A DNA stretch of 64,000 nt from Mucilaginibacter corticis (GCF_007558865.1 NZ_VLPK01000002.1:558001-622000), one strand, 5' to 3'; shown: positions 33,016 through 41,640, counted from the stretch's first letter. The notes: generated by a model from the sequence alone, not told the origin. Made by a program: numbers and translations.

Positions 33016-34374
33016 ATGCAATCTTTTGAAATAGATAAAACCGACCTGCTGCGCATTAAAACCGCGCTTGAGGGTGATGATGCTGAATTAGAGATAGTTC
33101 TGAAAGAATATCACGCGTCTGAGATTGCCATATTGTTTGAAAGACTGGAGCAGGAGGACAAGGAACGGATCATAAATATCCTGCCCACGGATATCGCGTC
33201 GGATGTATTTGCCGAAATGGATGAAGAGCACCGTCCCGGCGAGTTGCTGATTACGCTTGATCCTGAAAAACGGTCTGAGATCATTGAGGAACTGGATTAC
33301 GACGACGCGACCGATATTATCTCGCAACTTGAAGAGCACGAGCAGCAAGAGATCCTTGAGGATATTGACGAAGAGGATGCCAGCAGTATCCGTGCCCTCT
33401 TAAGCTACGACGAATACACGGCGGGTGGTTTGATGAACTCCGATCTGATCTGTGTAAATATCAATTCGGATAAAAAAGAAGCATTAGATGAGATCATCCG
33501 CCAGTCGGAAGAGATGGAGGAGTTTAATACCATTTATGTGGTAGATGGAGATAGCATATTAAAAGGCATAGTATCCATTAAGAATATCATAAAAGCCCAT
33601 GCTGATGTTAAGATCAGGGACATTTACCAGGATGAGCCGGTATTTGTAAAAGCCGATCTTTACCAGGAAGAGGTTGCCAAACTTATCTCGCAATATAACC
33701 TGACCGCTATTCCGGTTGTCGACGACAATATGAAGCTGCTAGGCCGCATTACGGTTGATGATATCATCGACGTAATGGAGCAGGAGAGTACCGAGGATAT
33801 ATTAAAGATATCGGGTGTATCAGAGGACGAAGAACTGAGTGGTAACTGGCAGGAAGCGGTGAAAAGCCGTTTACCGTGGTTGATCATTAACCTGGGTACC
33901 GGTTTCTTGGGTGCGGCGGTTATCAGGCAGTTTGATGACGTGCAGAAAGCAATACCGGCAGTAGTTGCATATATGACGATAATTAGTGGTATGGGCGGTA
34001 ATGCAGCCACCCAGGCCCTCGCGGTAACGGTAAGACGTATTTCGTTAAGTGACCTTAACGACCAGCAGGCGTACCGGACCGTTTTAAAAGAGTTCTCGGT
34101 GGGTTTAATTAATGGTGCTGCTAACGGCTTCATTGTGGGAATGTTTGCTGTTTTTTATGATGGTAGCCCGATGATGGGGCTTGTGCTGTTTTTAGCTATG
34201 ACCGGAAACCTGATCGTAGCGGGATTATCAGGCGCAGGCATACCTCTGATCTTAAAACGGGTAGGTATAGACCCTGCGGTAGCGTCGTCCATCATTATTA
34301 CCACATTTACAGATTGCGCGGGCTTCTTTTTATCGCTTTGGCTGGCGACAAATCTTTTATTACATCACCATTAA
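33016..34374 (+). CDS. mgtE: Magnesium transporter MgtE
   Basis: 452 residues. N-terminal MgtE-N superhelix rich in Asp/Glu (residues about 15-120; EEHEQQEILEDIDEEDA), two CBS domains (about 140-260; TAGGLMNSDLICVNI, TAIPVVDDNMKLLGRI), a plug helix, and five C-terminal membrane helices with GFLGAAVI, IISGMGGNAATQALAVTVRRI and FTDCAGFFLSLWLA containing the ion-selective Asp. Homodimeric Mg2+ channel gated by cytosolic Mg2+. No M-box riboswitch is recognisable upstream. A second Mg2+ system, corA, lies 12 kb away. Confidence 0.95.
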   Translation: MQSFEIDKTDLLRIKTALEGDDAELEIVLKEYHASEIAILFERLEQEDKERIINILPTDIASDVFAEMDEEHRPGELLITLDPEKRSEIIEELDYDDATDIISQLEEHEQQEILEDIDEEDASSIRALLSYDEYTAGGLMNSDLICVNINSDKKEALDEIIRQSEEMEEFNTIYVVDGDSILKGIVSIKNIIKAHADVKIRDIYQDEPVFVKADLYQEEVAKLISQYNLTAIPVVDDNMKLLGRITVDDIIDVMEQESTEDILKISGVSEDEELSGNWQEAVKSRLPWLIINLGTGFLGAAVIRQFDDVQKAIPAVVAYMTIISGMGGNAATQALAVTVRRISLSDLNDQQAYRTVLKEFSVGLINGAANGFIVGMFAVFYDGSPMMGLVLFLAMTGNLIVAGLSGAGIPLILKRVGIDPAVASSIIITTFTDCAGFFLSLWLATNLLLHHH

Positions 34375-34393
34375 TTGTAATAAGGTTTTATTA

Positions 34394-34401
34394 TAAATTT
34401 G
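34394..34401 (+). promoter_or_regulatory. -7 promoter box of bioB
   Basis: TAAATTTG is an exact TAnnTTTG match, 22 nt before the bioB ATG; an ATTG lies 16 nt upstream as a possible -33 box. Confidence 0.45.
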
Positions 34402-34423
34402 AAACTTCAAAAAACTGATCGAT

Positions 34424-35437
34424 ATGGCAGAAGTAAGATATAACTGGACTAAAGAAGAAATTACCGATATATATAACACCCCATTGCTTGACCTGGTTTA
34501 CTGGGCGGCAAGCATCCACAGAGAAAATAAAGACTATGCCGAGGTACAGATCAGTTCGCTGATCTCGATCAAAACCGGCGGTTGCCCTGAAGATTGTGCC
34601 TATTGCCCGCAAGCAGCGCGTTACAATACCGGCGTTGATGTGCATGCCATTATGCCAAAAGAAGAAGTGATAGCCGTAGCCCAAAAAGCTAAAAATGGTG
34701 GTGCTTCAAGGCTTTGTATGGGTGCCGCCTGGCGCGAGGTGCGCGATAACCGCGATTTTGACAAAGTTATTGATATGGTAAAAGCGGTAAACGCCATGGA
34801 TATGGAAGTTTGCTGTACCCTGGGTATGCTAACCGAAAGCCAGGCCCAGCGCTTAGCCGATGCAGGTTTATATGCCTATAACCATAACTTAGATACATCT
34901 GAAGACGATTATAAAAGAATTATTACTACTCGCACTTATGACGACCGCCTGCAAACGTTAGAGCATGTACGTAAGGCAAAGATCTCTGTATGCAGTGGCG
35001 GTATCATCGGTTTAGGCGAAACAACCGAGGACCGTATTTCGATGCTGAAAACCCTATCTAACTTACCGCAACACCCGGAGTCGGTTCCTATTAATGCTTT
35101 GGTTCCGGTTAAGGGTACGCCGTTGGCAGATCAGCCACGTGTTTCTGTTTGGGATATGGTTAGGATGATAGCAACTACACGGATCATCATGCCAAAAACA
35201 GTAGTAAGGTTGTCGGCAGGCCGTACAGAGATGAGCACTGTAGAGCAGGCGTTTTGTTTTATGGCAGGTGCTAACTCTATCTTCGCAGGCGAGAAGCTGC
35301 TAACTACACCAAACCCATCTTTTGATGATGATATGGCCATGTTTGAATTATTGGGCTTAACCCCGCGTAAAGCCTTTAAAAATGGCCGCCCTGAAGTAAA
35401 GGAAATAAAAGAGATGAGTATTAATGAAGTGATTTAG
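34424..35437 (+). CDS. bioB: Biotin synthase BioB
   Basis: 337 residues. Radical-SAM cluster motif CPEDCAYCPQ (CxxxCxxC) near residue 50, followed by MGAAWREVRDNRDFD, the [2Fe-2S] ligand region VCCTLGMLTESQAQRLADAG, YNHNLDTSEDDY, ICVCSGGIIGLGE-like SVCSGGIIGLGE, and RLSAGRTEMS (arginine ligand). Inserts sulfur into dethiobiotin. The other bio genes are not in the window. The sequence ends with an unremarkable Lys/Glu-rich tail. Confidence 0.97.
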   Translation: MAEVRYNWTKEEITDIYNTPLLDLVYWAASIHRENKDYAEVQISSLISIKTGGCPEDCAYCPQAARYNTGVDVHAIMPKEEVIAVAQKAKNGGASRLCMGAAWREVRDNRDFDKVIDMVKAVNAMDMEVCCTLGMLTESQAQRLADAGLYAYNHNLDTSEDDYKRIITTRTYDDRLQTLEHVRKAKISVCSGGIIGLGETTEDRISMLKTLSNLPQHPESVPINALVPVKGTPLADQPRVSVWDMVRMIATTRIIMPKTVVRLSAGRTEMSTVEQAFCFMAGANSIFAGEKLLTTPNPSFDDDMAMFELLGLTPRKAFKNGRPEVKEIKEMSINEVI

Positions 35438-35475
35438 GGTTAGAGATTAGTTAATTAGAGATTAGAGTTTAGTTG
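35438..35475. repeat. Short direct repeats TTAGAGATTAG
   Basis: GTTAGAGATTAG and TTAGAGATTAGAG lie in tandem directly after the bioB stop codon, followed by a further AGTTTAG. Likely a simple-repeat expansion; no function is visible. Confidence 0.5.
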
Positions 35476-35501
35476 CTGTTGCTAATCAATCCTTTGATAT
35501 A

Positions 35502-35541
35502 AGAAAAAGCGTCGCCCTATTAAATGGCGACGTTTTTTTTA
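35502..35541. terminator. Bidirectional terminator between bioB and the diiron gene
   Basis: CGTCGCC (35510-35516) and GGCGACG (35526-35532) form a stem with a 9-nt loop, with an A-run before and eight T residues after. It lies between convergent genes and can stop both. Confidence 0.85.
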
Positions 35542-35542
35542 A

Positions 35543-36421
35543 TTACACTTTCGCCCCCAACCAAAATTGCCAGGCCCAACGGGTTAAGTTGTTAAAGCCT
35601 TTCCATTCGTTAACAAACTCAATAATGTCGCCAAGGCATTTGTCTGCAAATTTTTGCTTGAAGTTTCTTGAAGCCTGCCTATAAGCTTCGTCGGGATTTT
35701 CAAGACCAATACGCTCGTATATTTCACGTTTTACATACATGGTACGCACAAAGAGGATATTGAACAGGATAACGTAGCTATATAATGTTCGCTTTATATA
35801 GCCCGCTTTTGCCGAATAAGTTTTAAGCAGGCTTTTGGTAAATAATATGTGCCGGCCTTCCTCTATATTATGCAGATCGAACATTTTTTTAAGCACCGGG
35901 TAAATATTGGGCGATTTGCGTGCATAATTACCGTAAACATCGGTTACCAATTCTACAGAGATACTTCCCATAAACAGGTAGTCGGCAGGAAGGTATTTGT
36001 TACTAAACTCGCCGAAGAATTTATGCGCACGGCTTTGTTTAATAGGCTTGCCGCCTAATTTGGCAATAGCCTGTGCAAACATCTCCTGGTGGCGAAACTC
36101 TTCTATGAGTTCGCGTAATAAAAATTGGTGCTCTACATTATCGGCAGGTAAGGTAATGAGGTGGCGGGTCATGAATACGCAAAATAGGCACTCGCCCCAT
36201 GCGTATGACGCGATCACCTGCACCAATTCATGCCTGCCCAACTCCAACTTTTGGGTAGGGGTAAGTGTGTCGTAAATTTCAAGGCCTTGCAGAGAAGTTA
36301 AAATTTCGGGCAAAAAAATGTCATCGGGTTCGGGCTCCAATTGCCAGGGGATATAGGTCTCCGGCATCAAAGGGCGCTCCCTGCTGATCTTTATTAAACG
36401 CTCTATTTCTTTAACATCCAT
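35543..36421 (-). CDS. AurF-like diiron protein (p-aminobenzoate N-oxygenase family)
   Basis: 292 residues, nearly all helical. Diiron ligands are arranged as in the AurF/ferritin-like family: Glu in SYAWGECLFCVF, EExxH in LIEEFRHQEMF, a Glu in SISVELVTDVY, and EExRH in NIEEGRHILFTK. AurF oxidises an aryl amine to a nitro group; related proteins act on other substrates, so the reaction here is unknown. Single gene between convergent bioB and a downstream Ohr gene on the same strand (59-bp gap). Confidence 0.82.
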   Translation of the reverse strand: MDVKEIERLIKISRERPLMPETYIPWQLEPEPDDIFLPEILTSLQGLEIYDTLTPTQKLELGRHELVQVIASYAWGECLFCVFMTRHLITLPADNVEHQFLLRELIEEFRHQEMFAQAIAKLGGKPIKQSRAHKFFGEFSNKYLPADYLFMGSISVELVTDVYGNYARKSPNIYPVLKKMFDLHNIEEGRHILFTKSLLKTYSAKAGYIKRTLYSYVILFNILFVRTMYVKREIYERIGLENPDEAYRQASRNFKQKFADKCLGDIIEFVNEWKGFNNLTRWAWQFWLGAKV

Positions 36422-36480
36422 ATAATAAAGATACGTGGTATTTAGTCAAAACGTTGCGCGTTTGTTTGCAGATACTGCAG

Positions 36481-36894
36481 TTATTCAGCAATGATCTTTA
36501 CATCAATATTACCACGCGTGGCTTTTGAGTAGGGGCAGCCTCTATGCGCGGCATCCGCTAGCTTTTGAGCTTGGTCAGCCGGTATACCGGGCACATGTAC
36601 ATGTAACTCGGCGGATAACGCGTAGCTTGTCTCACTTTCCTGGTTAAAGCCGATATGTACATCTACAGTAGCTTCGCTAACATCAACGCCATCACGTTTT
36701 CCTACTGAACCTAATGCACCTAAATAACATGATCCCCAGGCACCGGCAAATAAAAGTTCGGGGTTGGCATAACCATCTTCGCCGCCCAGTTCTTTTGGTT
36801 TTTTTAATTCAAGATCAATGATGCCATCTGACGATTTGATATGTCCATCGCGGCCGCCCTTAGCGGTTACGATGGCGGTATATAATTTTTTCAT
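36481..36894 (-). CDS. Organic hydroperoxide resistance protein (Ohr, OsmC family)
   Basis: 137 residues. Both redox cysteines are in family context: AGAWGSCYLGAL near residue 57 and RGCPYSKATRGNIDV near 121. Ohr reduces organic hydroperoxides with lipoylated or thiol donors; the CPYSKATRGN ending separates Ohr from OsmC. The usual OhrR regulator gene is not adjacent. Divergent from the radical-SAM gene. Confidence 0.93.
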   Translation of the reverse strand: MKKLYTAIVTAKGGRDGHIKSSDGIIDLELKKPKELGGEDGYANPELLFAGAWGSCYLGALGSVGKRDGVDVSEATVDVHIGFNQESETSYALSAELHVHVPGIPADQAQKLADAAHRGCPYSKATRGNIDVKIIAE

Positions 36895-37020
36895 AGTTCA
36901 TAGATTGTCTTTTTATAACCCTACAGGTAACATAATGTTTGGCTTAAGTGGCGTGTCGATTTTAGTCGTATCAGGAATGAATAAAATATCAACAATAAAA
37001 CAAAATGCTAAAAATATTAG

Positions 37021-37028
37021 TAATTTTG
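37021..37028 (+). promoter_or_regulatory. -7 promoter box close to the radical-SAM start codon
   Basis: TAATTTTG is an exact TAnnTTTG box ending 7 nt before the ATG at 37036, implying a very short leader. No convincing -33 TTTG is found. Confidence 0.5.
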
Positions 37029-37035
37029 ATTTGAT

Positions 37036-38292
37036 ATGAATGCAGACAGGATAACAGAGAAATTAAATATTTTGGCTGATGCCGCTAAATATGATGTATC
37101 GTGCGCGTCGAGCGGGAGCAAGCGAAAAAATGAAAATAAAGGCTTGGGTAATGCCAGTAATGGTATATGCCACAGCTATACCGAGGACGGCCGATGCGTA
37201 TCGCTGCTTAAGATCCTGTTAACTAACCATTGTATTTTTGATTGCGCCTATTGTGTGTCCCGAAAAAGCAATGATATCCAGCGGGCCGCGTTTACCGTGC
37301 AGGAGGTGGTCGACCTTACCATTAACTTTTACCGCCGTAATTATATTGAGGGTTTATTTTTAAGCTCCGGTATTTTTAAGGATGCCGATTATACGATGGA
37401 ACGCCTGGTGCGTATAGCCAAAAAGCTGCGCACCGAACATGATTTTAATGGGTATATCCATTTAAAATCGATCCCCGGTGCCAGTGATGAATTAATGCTT
37501 GAAGCCGGCTTATATGCCGACAGGTTAAGTGTGAACCTGGAGATGCCTACCGAGGCCGGGTTAAAATTGCTTGCGCCTGATAAGAACCGCCAGGATATGA
37601 TAGACCCGATGCAGTTTTTAAAGGATGAGATCATTTTACGAAAAGACGAGAAAAAGCTGTTTAAAAAAGCGCCCATGTTTGCGCCCGCCGGCCAAAGTAC
37701 GCAGGTAATTATTGGTGCTACTCCCGAAACCGACCAGCAAGTACTGCAATCGGCCAATTATTTTTATAAAAGTTTCAATTTAAAACGGGTTTATTATTCG
37801 GGTTATGTGCCGGTACTGGCTGATAAACGTTTGCCAGCATTAAACACAGATGTACCCATGGTGCGTGAAAATAGGTTGTACCAGGCCGACTGGCTAATGC
37901 GTTTTTATGGGTTTAATGTAAATGAAATTGTAAACCAGCAACAACCTTTGTTAGATCTGGATATCGACCCTAAACTAAGCTGGGCCATCCGCAATATGCA
38001 AGCGTTCCCGATAGATATTAACAAAGCCGACCTGCATTTGATATTACGTGTGCCGGGGATAGGTGTATTATCGGCACAAAAAATTATAAGCGCGCGTAAG
38101 TATGAAAAGTTAAACTGGGATCAGTTAAAGAAGATTGGTGTTTCTGTAAACCGGGCCCGATACTTTATTACCTGTAACAGTCAGGAATTTGAACGGCGTG
38201 ATCTTACCGGTACAAACATTAAGCAGTTTATACTGGCCGAATCGCAAAGTAAATACCTGAAGAATAAACCTAGCCAGCTTAACCTGTTTTAA
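37036..38292 (+). CDS. Putative DNA modification/repair radical SAM protein (TIGR03916-like)
   Basis: 418 residues. The cluster motif is CIFDCAYC (CxxxCxxC) near residue 70, preceded by other conserved cysteines (SCASSG, GICHSY, GRCVSLL). The barrel continues with LFLSSGIFKDADYTMERL, IHLKSIPGASDELM, LSVNLEMPTEAGL, TQVIIGATPETDQQ and FNLKRVYYSGYVPV. The C-terminus ends in a helix-hairpin-helix (LRVPGIGVLSAQKIISARK), a non-sequence-specific DNA contact. It matches the family found next to DUF4130 and uracil-DNA-glycosylase genes. The chemistry is not known to me. Confidence 0.87.
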   Translation: MNADRITEKLNILADAAKYDVSCASSGSKRKNENKGLGNASNGICHSYTEDGRCVSLLKILLTNHCIFDCAYCVSRKSNDIQRAAFTVQEVVDLTINFYRRNYIEGLFLSSGIFKDADYTMERLVRIAKKLRTEHDFNGYIHLKSIPGASDELMLEAGLYADRLSVNLEMPTEAGLKLLAPDKNRQDMIDPMQFLKDEIILRKDEKKLFKKAPMFAPAGQSTQVIIGATPETDQQVLQSANYFYKSFNLKRVYYSGYVPVLADKRLPALNTDVPMVRENRLYQADWLMRFYGFNVNEIVNQQQPLLDLDIDPKLSWAIRNMQAFPIDINKADLHLILRVPGIGVLSAQKIISARKYEKLNWDQLKKIGVSVNRARYFITCNSQEFERRDLTGTNIKQFILAESQSKYLKNKPSQLNLF

Positions 38293-38303
38293 AAGGCTTA
38301 CCA

Positions 38304-39062
38304 ATGACCACACTTTTGTACGACGGAACATTCGAGGGACTGCTTACCGCCATATTTGAGATCTATGACCGCAAATTAAACATGGTAAAATTGGAGAAAG
38401 TCGAAAAGTATGGCAGTGCCATGTTTGAAGATGTTTTAAAAGTTATCACCAACGAAGCAAGCGCCGGGCGTGTGCTTAAAGGCTTACGGTTAAAATTGTC
38501 GCCCAATGGTTTGCAACGGTTATATGTTGCCCATATGGCCGAAATGCCGGGCGAGGAAAATAATTTGGTTGGTTATATAAGGTACGCTTTTGACTGTAAG
38601 CAAAACATTGAAGACGATTATGGCAACAGGTATGTGATGCGGGTTTCAGAGATTATCCGCACGGTGCGCCGCGAAAAGCATAGGATGGAGGCTTTTGTAA
38701 GATTTCAAAAACTAAAGGATGGTGTTTATTATGCAGCCGTCGAGCCGGATTTTAATGTATTACCATTATTGATCAGGCATTTCAAGAGCCGATATGCCGA
38801 CCAGAAATGGATCATTTATGACCTGAAACGTAATTATGGTATTTATTACGACATGCACGATACCGAATTTATTACACTTGATTTCTCAACTATCACAAAA
38901 CCCGGCGAAATCATCTCGGCTTATACTGAAGATGAAAGCATTTACCAAAGCCTATGGAAAAATTATTTTCATAGTGTTAATATCCCCGCAAGGAAAAATA
39001 CAAAGCTGCATGTACGCCATATTCCCAGGCGATATTGGAAGCATTTAACAGAGAAAATTTAG
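38304..39062 (+). CDS. DUF4130 family DNA-metabolism protein (TIGR03915-like)
   Basis: 252 residues. Landmarks of the family: LLYDGTFEGLLTAIFEIYDRK at the N-terminus, VRREKHRMEAFVRFQKLKDG, VLPLLIRHFKSRYADQKWII and the ending HIPRRYWKHLTE. In other bacteria this domain is fused to a uracil-DNA glycosylase; here there is no glycosylase domain and the gene stands alone, 11 nt after its radical-SAM partner. It is thought to cooperate with that protein in DNA repair or modification, which remains inference. Confidence 0.87.
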   Translation: MTTLLYDGTFEGLLTAIFEIYDRKLNMVKLEKVEKYGSAMFEDVLKVITNEASAGRVLKGLRLKLSPNGLQRLYVAHMAEMPGEENNLVGYIRYAFDCKQNIEDDYGNRYVMRVSEIIRTVRREKHRMEAFVRFQKLKDGVYYAAVEPDFNVLPLLIRHFKSRYADQKWIIYDLKRNYGIYYDMHDTEFITLDFSTITKPGEIISAYTEDESIYQSLWKNYFHSVNIPARKNTKLHVRHIPRRYWKHLTEKI

Positions 39063-39277
39063 CAAAAAGCAAATTTTACGCGTTTTCTGACTTTTGGTTT
39101 TTAAAAGATTTTGAGCTTTCTGTTGATAAGTATAAATGTTAACAAACTTTAAACTTGCGTAGGCATTTAGGCCATTTGAAAGAAAGAATTTATGCATAAA
39201 ATATTAAAAATTAGCAGTGTATAGATTCCTCGCTATGCCAAGTTTGATAAGTCCATATGTTGATAACTGTAAATATT

Positions 39278-39697
39278 ATGTTAATAAACCGTTAATAAAA
39301 ACAAAAGAAAATATTTTGCAAATCAGCTTCTTGTCCCGATATTGAAATCATCAAGAACGACGTACTTTGACAGCCTTACAGGAATAACAAAAATTGAATC
39401 GGGCAAATCTTCGGAAGCGCTAAAGATCAAGGGAAAGCCTGAAATGCACAAAACAGAAACAGCGCAAGCAACAGAAACGCAGTGTTATTTAAACGCGGCA
39501 TTATCGGAAACTGCTAATCTTTACGGAGAGCGGCAGCAGAATATAATGACTTTGAAGAAACCGGAATCCGCGAGGAGGAAGGCGGGAGCGGGTCGGTCAT
39601 CATACACAAAACTTGATGCTTTACGTCGGACTACGGTACGGCATAGAGTTGAAAACGGGAGATCAAATCGAAAGACGCGGCTCCCGTTTTTGTTTTT
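39278..39697 (+). ncRNA. Putative structured RNA element, copy A
   Basis: About 420 nt starting at ATGTTAATAA and ending in a hairpin of AAAACGGGAG (39652-39661) and CTCCCGTTTT (39681-39690) followed by T-rich sequence, a good intrinsic terminator. Internal landmarks shared with copy B are CTTGTCCCGATATTGAAATC, ACGTACTTTGACA, GAATCGGGC, TCTTCGGAAGCGCTAAAGAT, GAAACGCAGTGTTA, TTTACGGAGA and CTTGATGCTTT (copy A) / CTTTGATGCTTT (copy B). The sharp block conservation separated by variable segments looks like RNA structure. Strand is inferred from the terminator. I do not recognise the Rfam family. Confidence 0.55.
39652..39697 (+). terminator. Intrinsic terminator of element A
   Basis: A ten-pair stem, AAAACGGGAG with CTCCCGTTTT, closes a 19-nt loop and runs into TGTTTTT. 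Confidence 0.7.
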
Positions 39698-39725
39698 ATA
39701 TGGATTTTTAGCCAATTAAATCCGC

Positions 39726-39757
39726 TACGTCATTGCGATAGCGTGGCAATCTCTACA
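39726..39757. repeat. One-arm remnant of the CGTCATTGCGA repeat
   Basis: ACGTCATTGCGATAGCGTGG then CAATCTCTAC matches the left arm of the palindrome at 2985 with changes; no complementary arm is present nearby. Confidence 0.5.
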
Positions 39758-40080
39758 CTTGCTCATCAATCCTTTTTTCCGTTTCCAAATTAATTTGATT
39801 CAAAATATAATTATCGACCTGTAATAATTGAGCTTCGCGACCTTTTAGAATGAGTTACTGTTTTTTAAATAATTCGGCTAATTTCAAATTTCACGCATTT
39901 TCCATCCTGTAATTTGTAGAAAATAGCTTACCAACTGTGAATAAGATAGTTGTGAATAAAGTTGATTTCGGTATAGAAATATAAGTAGCTGGTTTATAAT
40001 GTGCTGTATAAAATTGTATTTACAGGGGCTTAATTTCATAGATCAGCACTAAAATAGCCTGTTTACAACCTTGAGTTTTT

Positions 40081-40496
40081 ATGTTAATAACAGGTTAATA
40101 AAAATCATCAAAAAAAGTTTGGAAATCAGCTACTTGTCCCGATATTGAAATCATCAACAAGGACGTACTTTGACAACCTTACGGGAATAACAGAAACTGA
40201 ATCGGGCGAATCTTCGGAAGCGCTAAAGATCACGGATCTGCCTGAATTACACAAAACACAAATTGCGAGAGCGACGGAAACGCAGTGTTAATTAAAATAA
40301 GGAATTATGGAGGCTGCTGATTTTTACGGAGAACACAGCTAAAGTAATAATGATTTGACGCAACTACATCCCACAGGGAATAAGCCAGGGCAATCAGTCA
40401 TCTTACAGAACTTTGATGCTTTGTGAAAAACTACGGTTACTCACGAAGTTGAAACGGGAGACCCAAATCGCAAGAAGAGGGCTCCCGTTTTGTTTT
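40081..40496 (+). ncRNA. Putative structured RNA element, copy B
   Basis: About 416 nt, in the same orientation as copy A and roughly 800 nt downstream. It shares the ordered landmarks of copy A and ends with AAACGGGAG (40452-40460) and CTCCCGTTT (40482-40490) plus a TGTTTT tail. Over the 144 nt from the shared TTG (39342 and 40145) the copies differ at 21 positions, 6, 9 and 6 by codon position, so no coding constraint is seen. The matching frame in copy B stops at 40289. Confidence 0.55.
40452..40496 (+). terminator. Intrinsic terminator of element B
   Basis: AAACGGGAG pairs with CTCCCGTTT; inner ACCC and GGG extend the stem with a bulge. A T-rich tail follows. Next gene starts 100 nt downstream. 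Confidence 0.7.
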
Positions 40497-40595
40497 AAGC
40501 AGCAATTCAATTCACCGCCTTGTCATCTTTTTTCTGACCCCACCTAACATTCCGTAATCTTTATAGATATTTGTTGTAACATATATTTTAATATT

Positions 40596-41609
40596 ATGGA
40601 AATAGGGATAGATAGTTTTGCAGCCGCAAATGTAAAGGATACAACCAATAACAGCGACGCTTTGGTGCAACTGCTTGACAGGATGGAACATGCCGACAAG
40701 GTTGGCCTGGATGTTTTTGGTATTGGCGAGCACCACCGTAAAGAATTTTTAGATTCGGCGCCTACCATGATCCTGGCTGCTGCGGCAGCGCGCACCAAGC
40801 GTATTATATTAACCAGCGCCGTAACTGTTTTAAGTGCAGCCGACCCAGTACGTGTATTTCAAAACTTCGCTACGCTGGATCTGATCTCGAAGGGCCGTGC
40901 AGAAATGGTGGTTGGCCGTGGCTCTTTTACAGAAGCTTTTCCTTTGTTCGGGCAAAATCTGCATCATTACGACGAATTGTTTTCTGAAAAGCTCGACCTG
41001 TTGCTCAATATCCGCGATAACGAATCGGTTACCTGGTCGGGCAAATTCAGGCCGGCGTTAAATGATGCAGCTATCTATCCGCGCCCTTTGCAGGAAAAAT
41101 TACCGGTATGGATAGGTGTAGGAGGAACCCCTGCGTCATTTGTGCGGGCCGGTACGCTTGGTTTGCCGCTGATGGTAGCGGTAATAGGCGGCGAAACCCA
41201 CCGTTTCAGGCCATTGGTTGATCTTTATCGCAACGCCGGCGCAAAGGCGGGGCATTCGCCTGAAAAGCTGAAGGTAGGCCTGCATTCGCTTGGTTACATT
41301 GCCGAAACTACAGAAAAAGCTGCTGCCGATTTTTATCCCGGCTACGCCGAAACTTTCACCCGCATAGGCCGTGAACGCGGCTGGCCGCCGGTAACACGCC
41401 CGCATTTTGATTCGCAGAATGGACCCACAGGTGCTTTATTGGTTGGCGGACCGGAAGAAATTGCCGAAAAGATCTTGCACCATAGCGAGGCATTAGGCGG
41501 CATATCAAGAATTACCTTCCAGATGGATAACGCAGGTTTGTCGCATACACAATTATTGAATGCTATTGAACTGCTGGGTACAAAAGTGGCGCCATTGGTA
41601 AACAAATAA
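40596..41609 (+). CDS. LLM class flavin-dependent oxidoreductase
   Basis: 337 residues of the bacterial-luciferase-like TIM barrel. Landmarks: VGLDVFGIGEHHRKEFLDSAP (flavin/His region) near residue 37, IILTSAVTVLSAADPVRVFQ, LDLISKGRAEMVVGRGSF, YPRPLQEKLPVWIGVGGT, and a C-terminal VGGPEEIAEKI. Predicted FMN- or F420-type two-component oxidoreductase; FMN is more likely in Bacteroidota. Substrate unknown. It lies alone between the duplicated RNA-like elements and the PIN-PhoH gene. Confidence 0.9.
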   Translation: MEIGIDSFAAANVKDTTNNSDALVQLLDRMEHADKVGLDVFGIGEHHRKEFLDSAPTMILAAAAARTKRIILTSAVTVLSAADPVRVFQNFATLDLISKGRAEMVVGRGSFTEAFPLFGQNLHHYDELFSEKLDLLLNIRDNESVTWSGKFRPALNDAAIYPRPLQEKLPVWIGVGGTPASFVRAGTLGLPLMVAVIGGETHRFRPLVDLYRNAGAKAGHSPEKLKVGLHSLGYIAETTEKAAADFYPGYAETFTRIGRERGWPPVTRPHFDSQNGPTGALLVGGPEEIAEKILHHSEALGGISRITFQMDNAGLSHTQLLNAIELLGTKVAPLVNK

Positions 41610-41632
41610 TTTTTCTGCAAAGTTAAATTGCC

Positions 41633-41640
41633 TAATTTAG
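41633..41640 (+). promoter_or_regulatory. -7 promoter box close to the PIN-PhoH start codon
   Basis: TAATTTAG ends 6 nt before the ATG at 41647, the same box and nearly the same spacing as at mgtE. Confidence 0.4.

Larger units (their letters stand above)
39063..40595. other. 1.5-kb gene-free region with duplicated element
   Basis: No convincing protein gene lies here. It contains two copies of a ~420-nt element described separately, AT-rich spacers of 215 and about 383 bp, and a one-arm remnant of the CGTCATTGCGA repeat at 39726. The frame of 125 residues readable from 39342 is interrupted in the second copy and shows no coding-type substitution pattern. Confidence 0.75.

Noticed and set aside
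36818..37039. Open frame of 73 codons on the plus strand
   Set aside because: It mostly overlaps the 5' part of the Ohr gene in antisense and the spacer, with no motif; the Ohr and radical-SAM genes explain the region.
39342..39719. 125-codon frame in RNA-like element A
   Set aside because: Copy B stops in the same frame at 40289 and the substitutions between copies show no coding bias, so a protein is unlikely; kept as a noncoding hypothesis.
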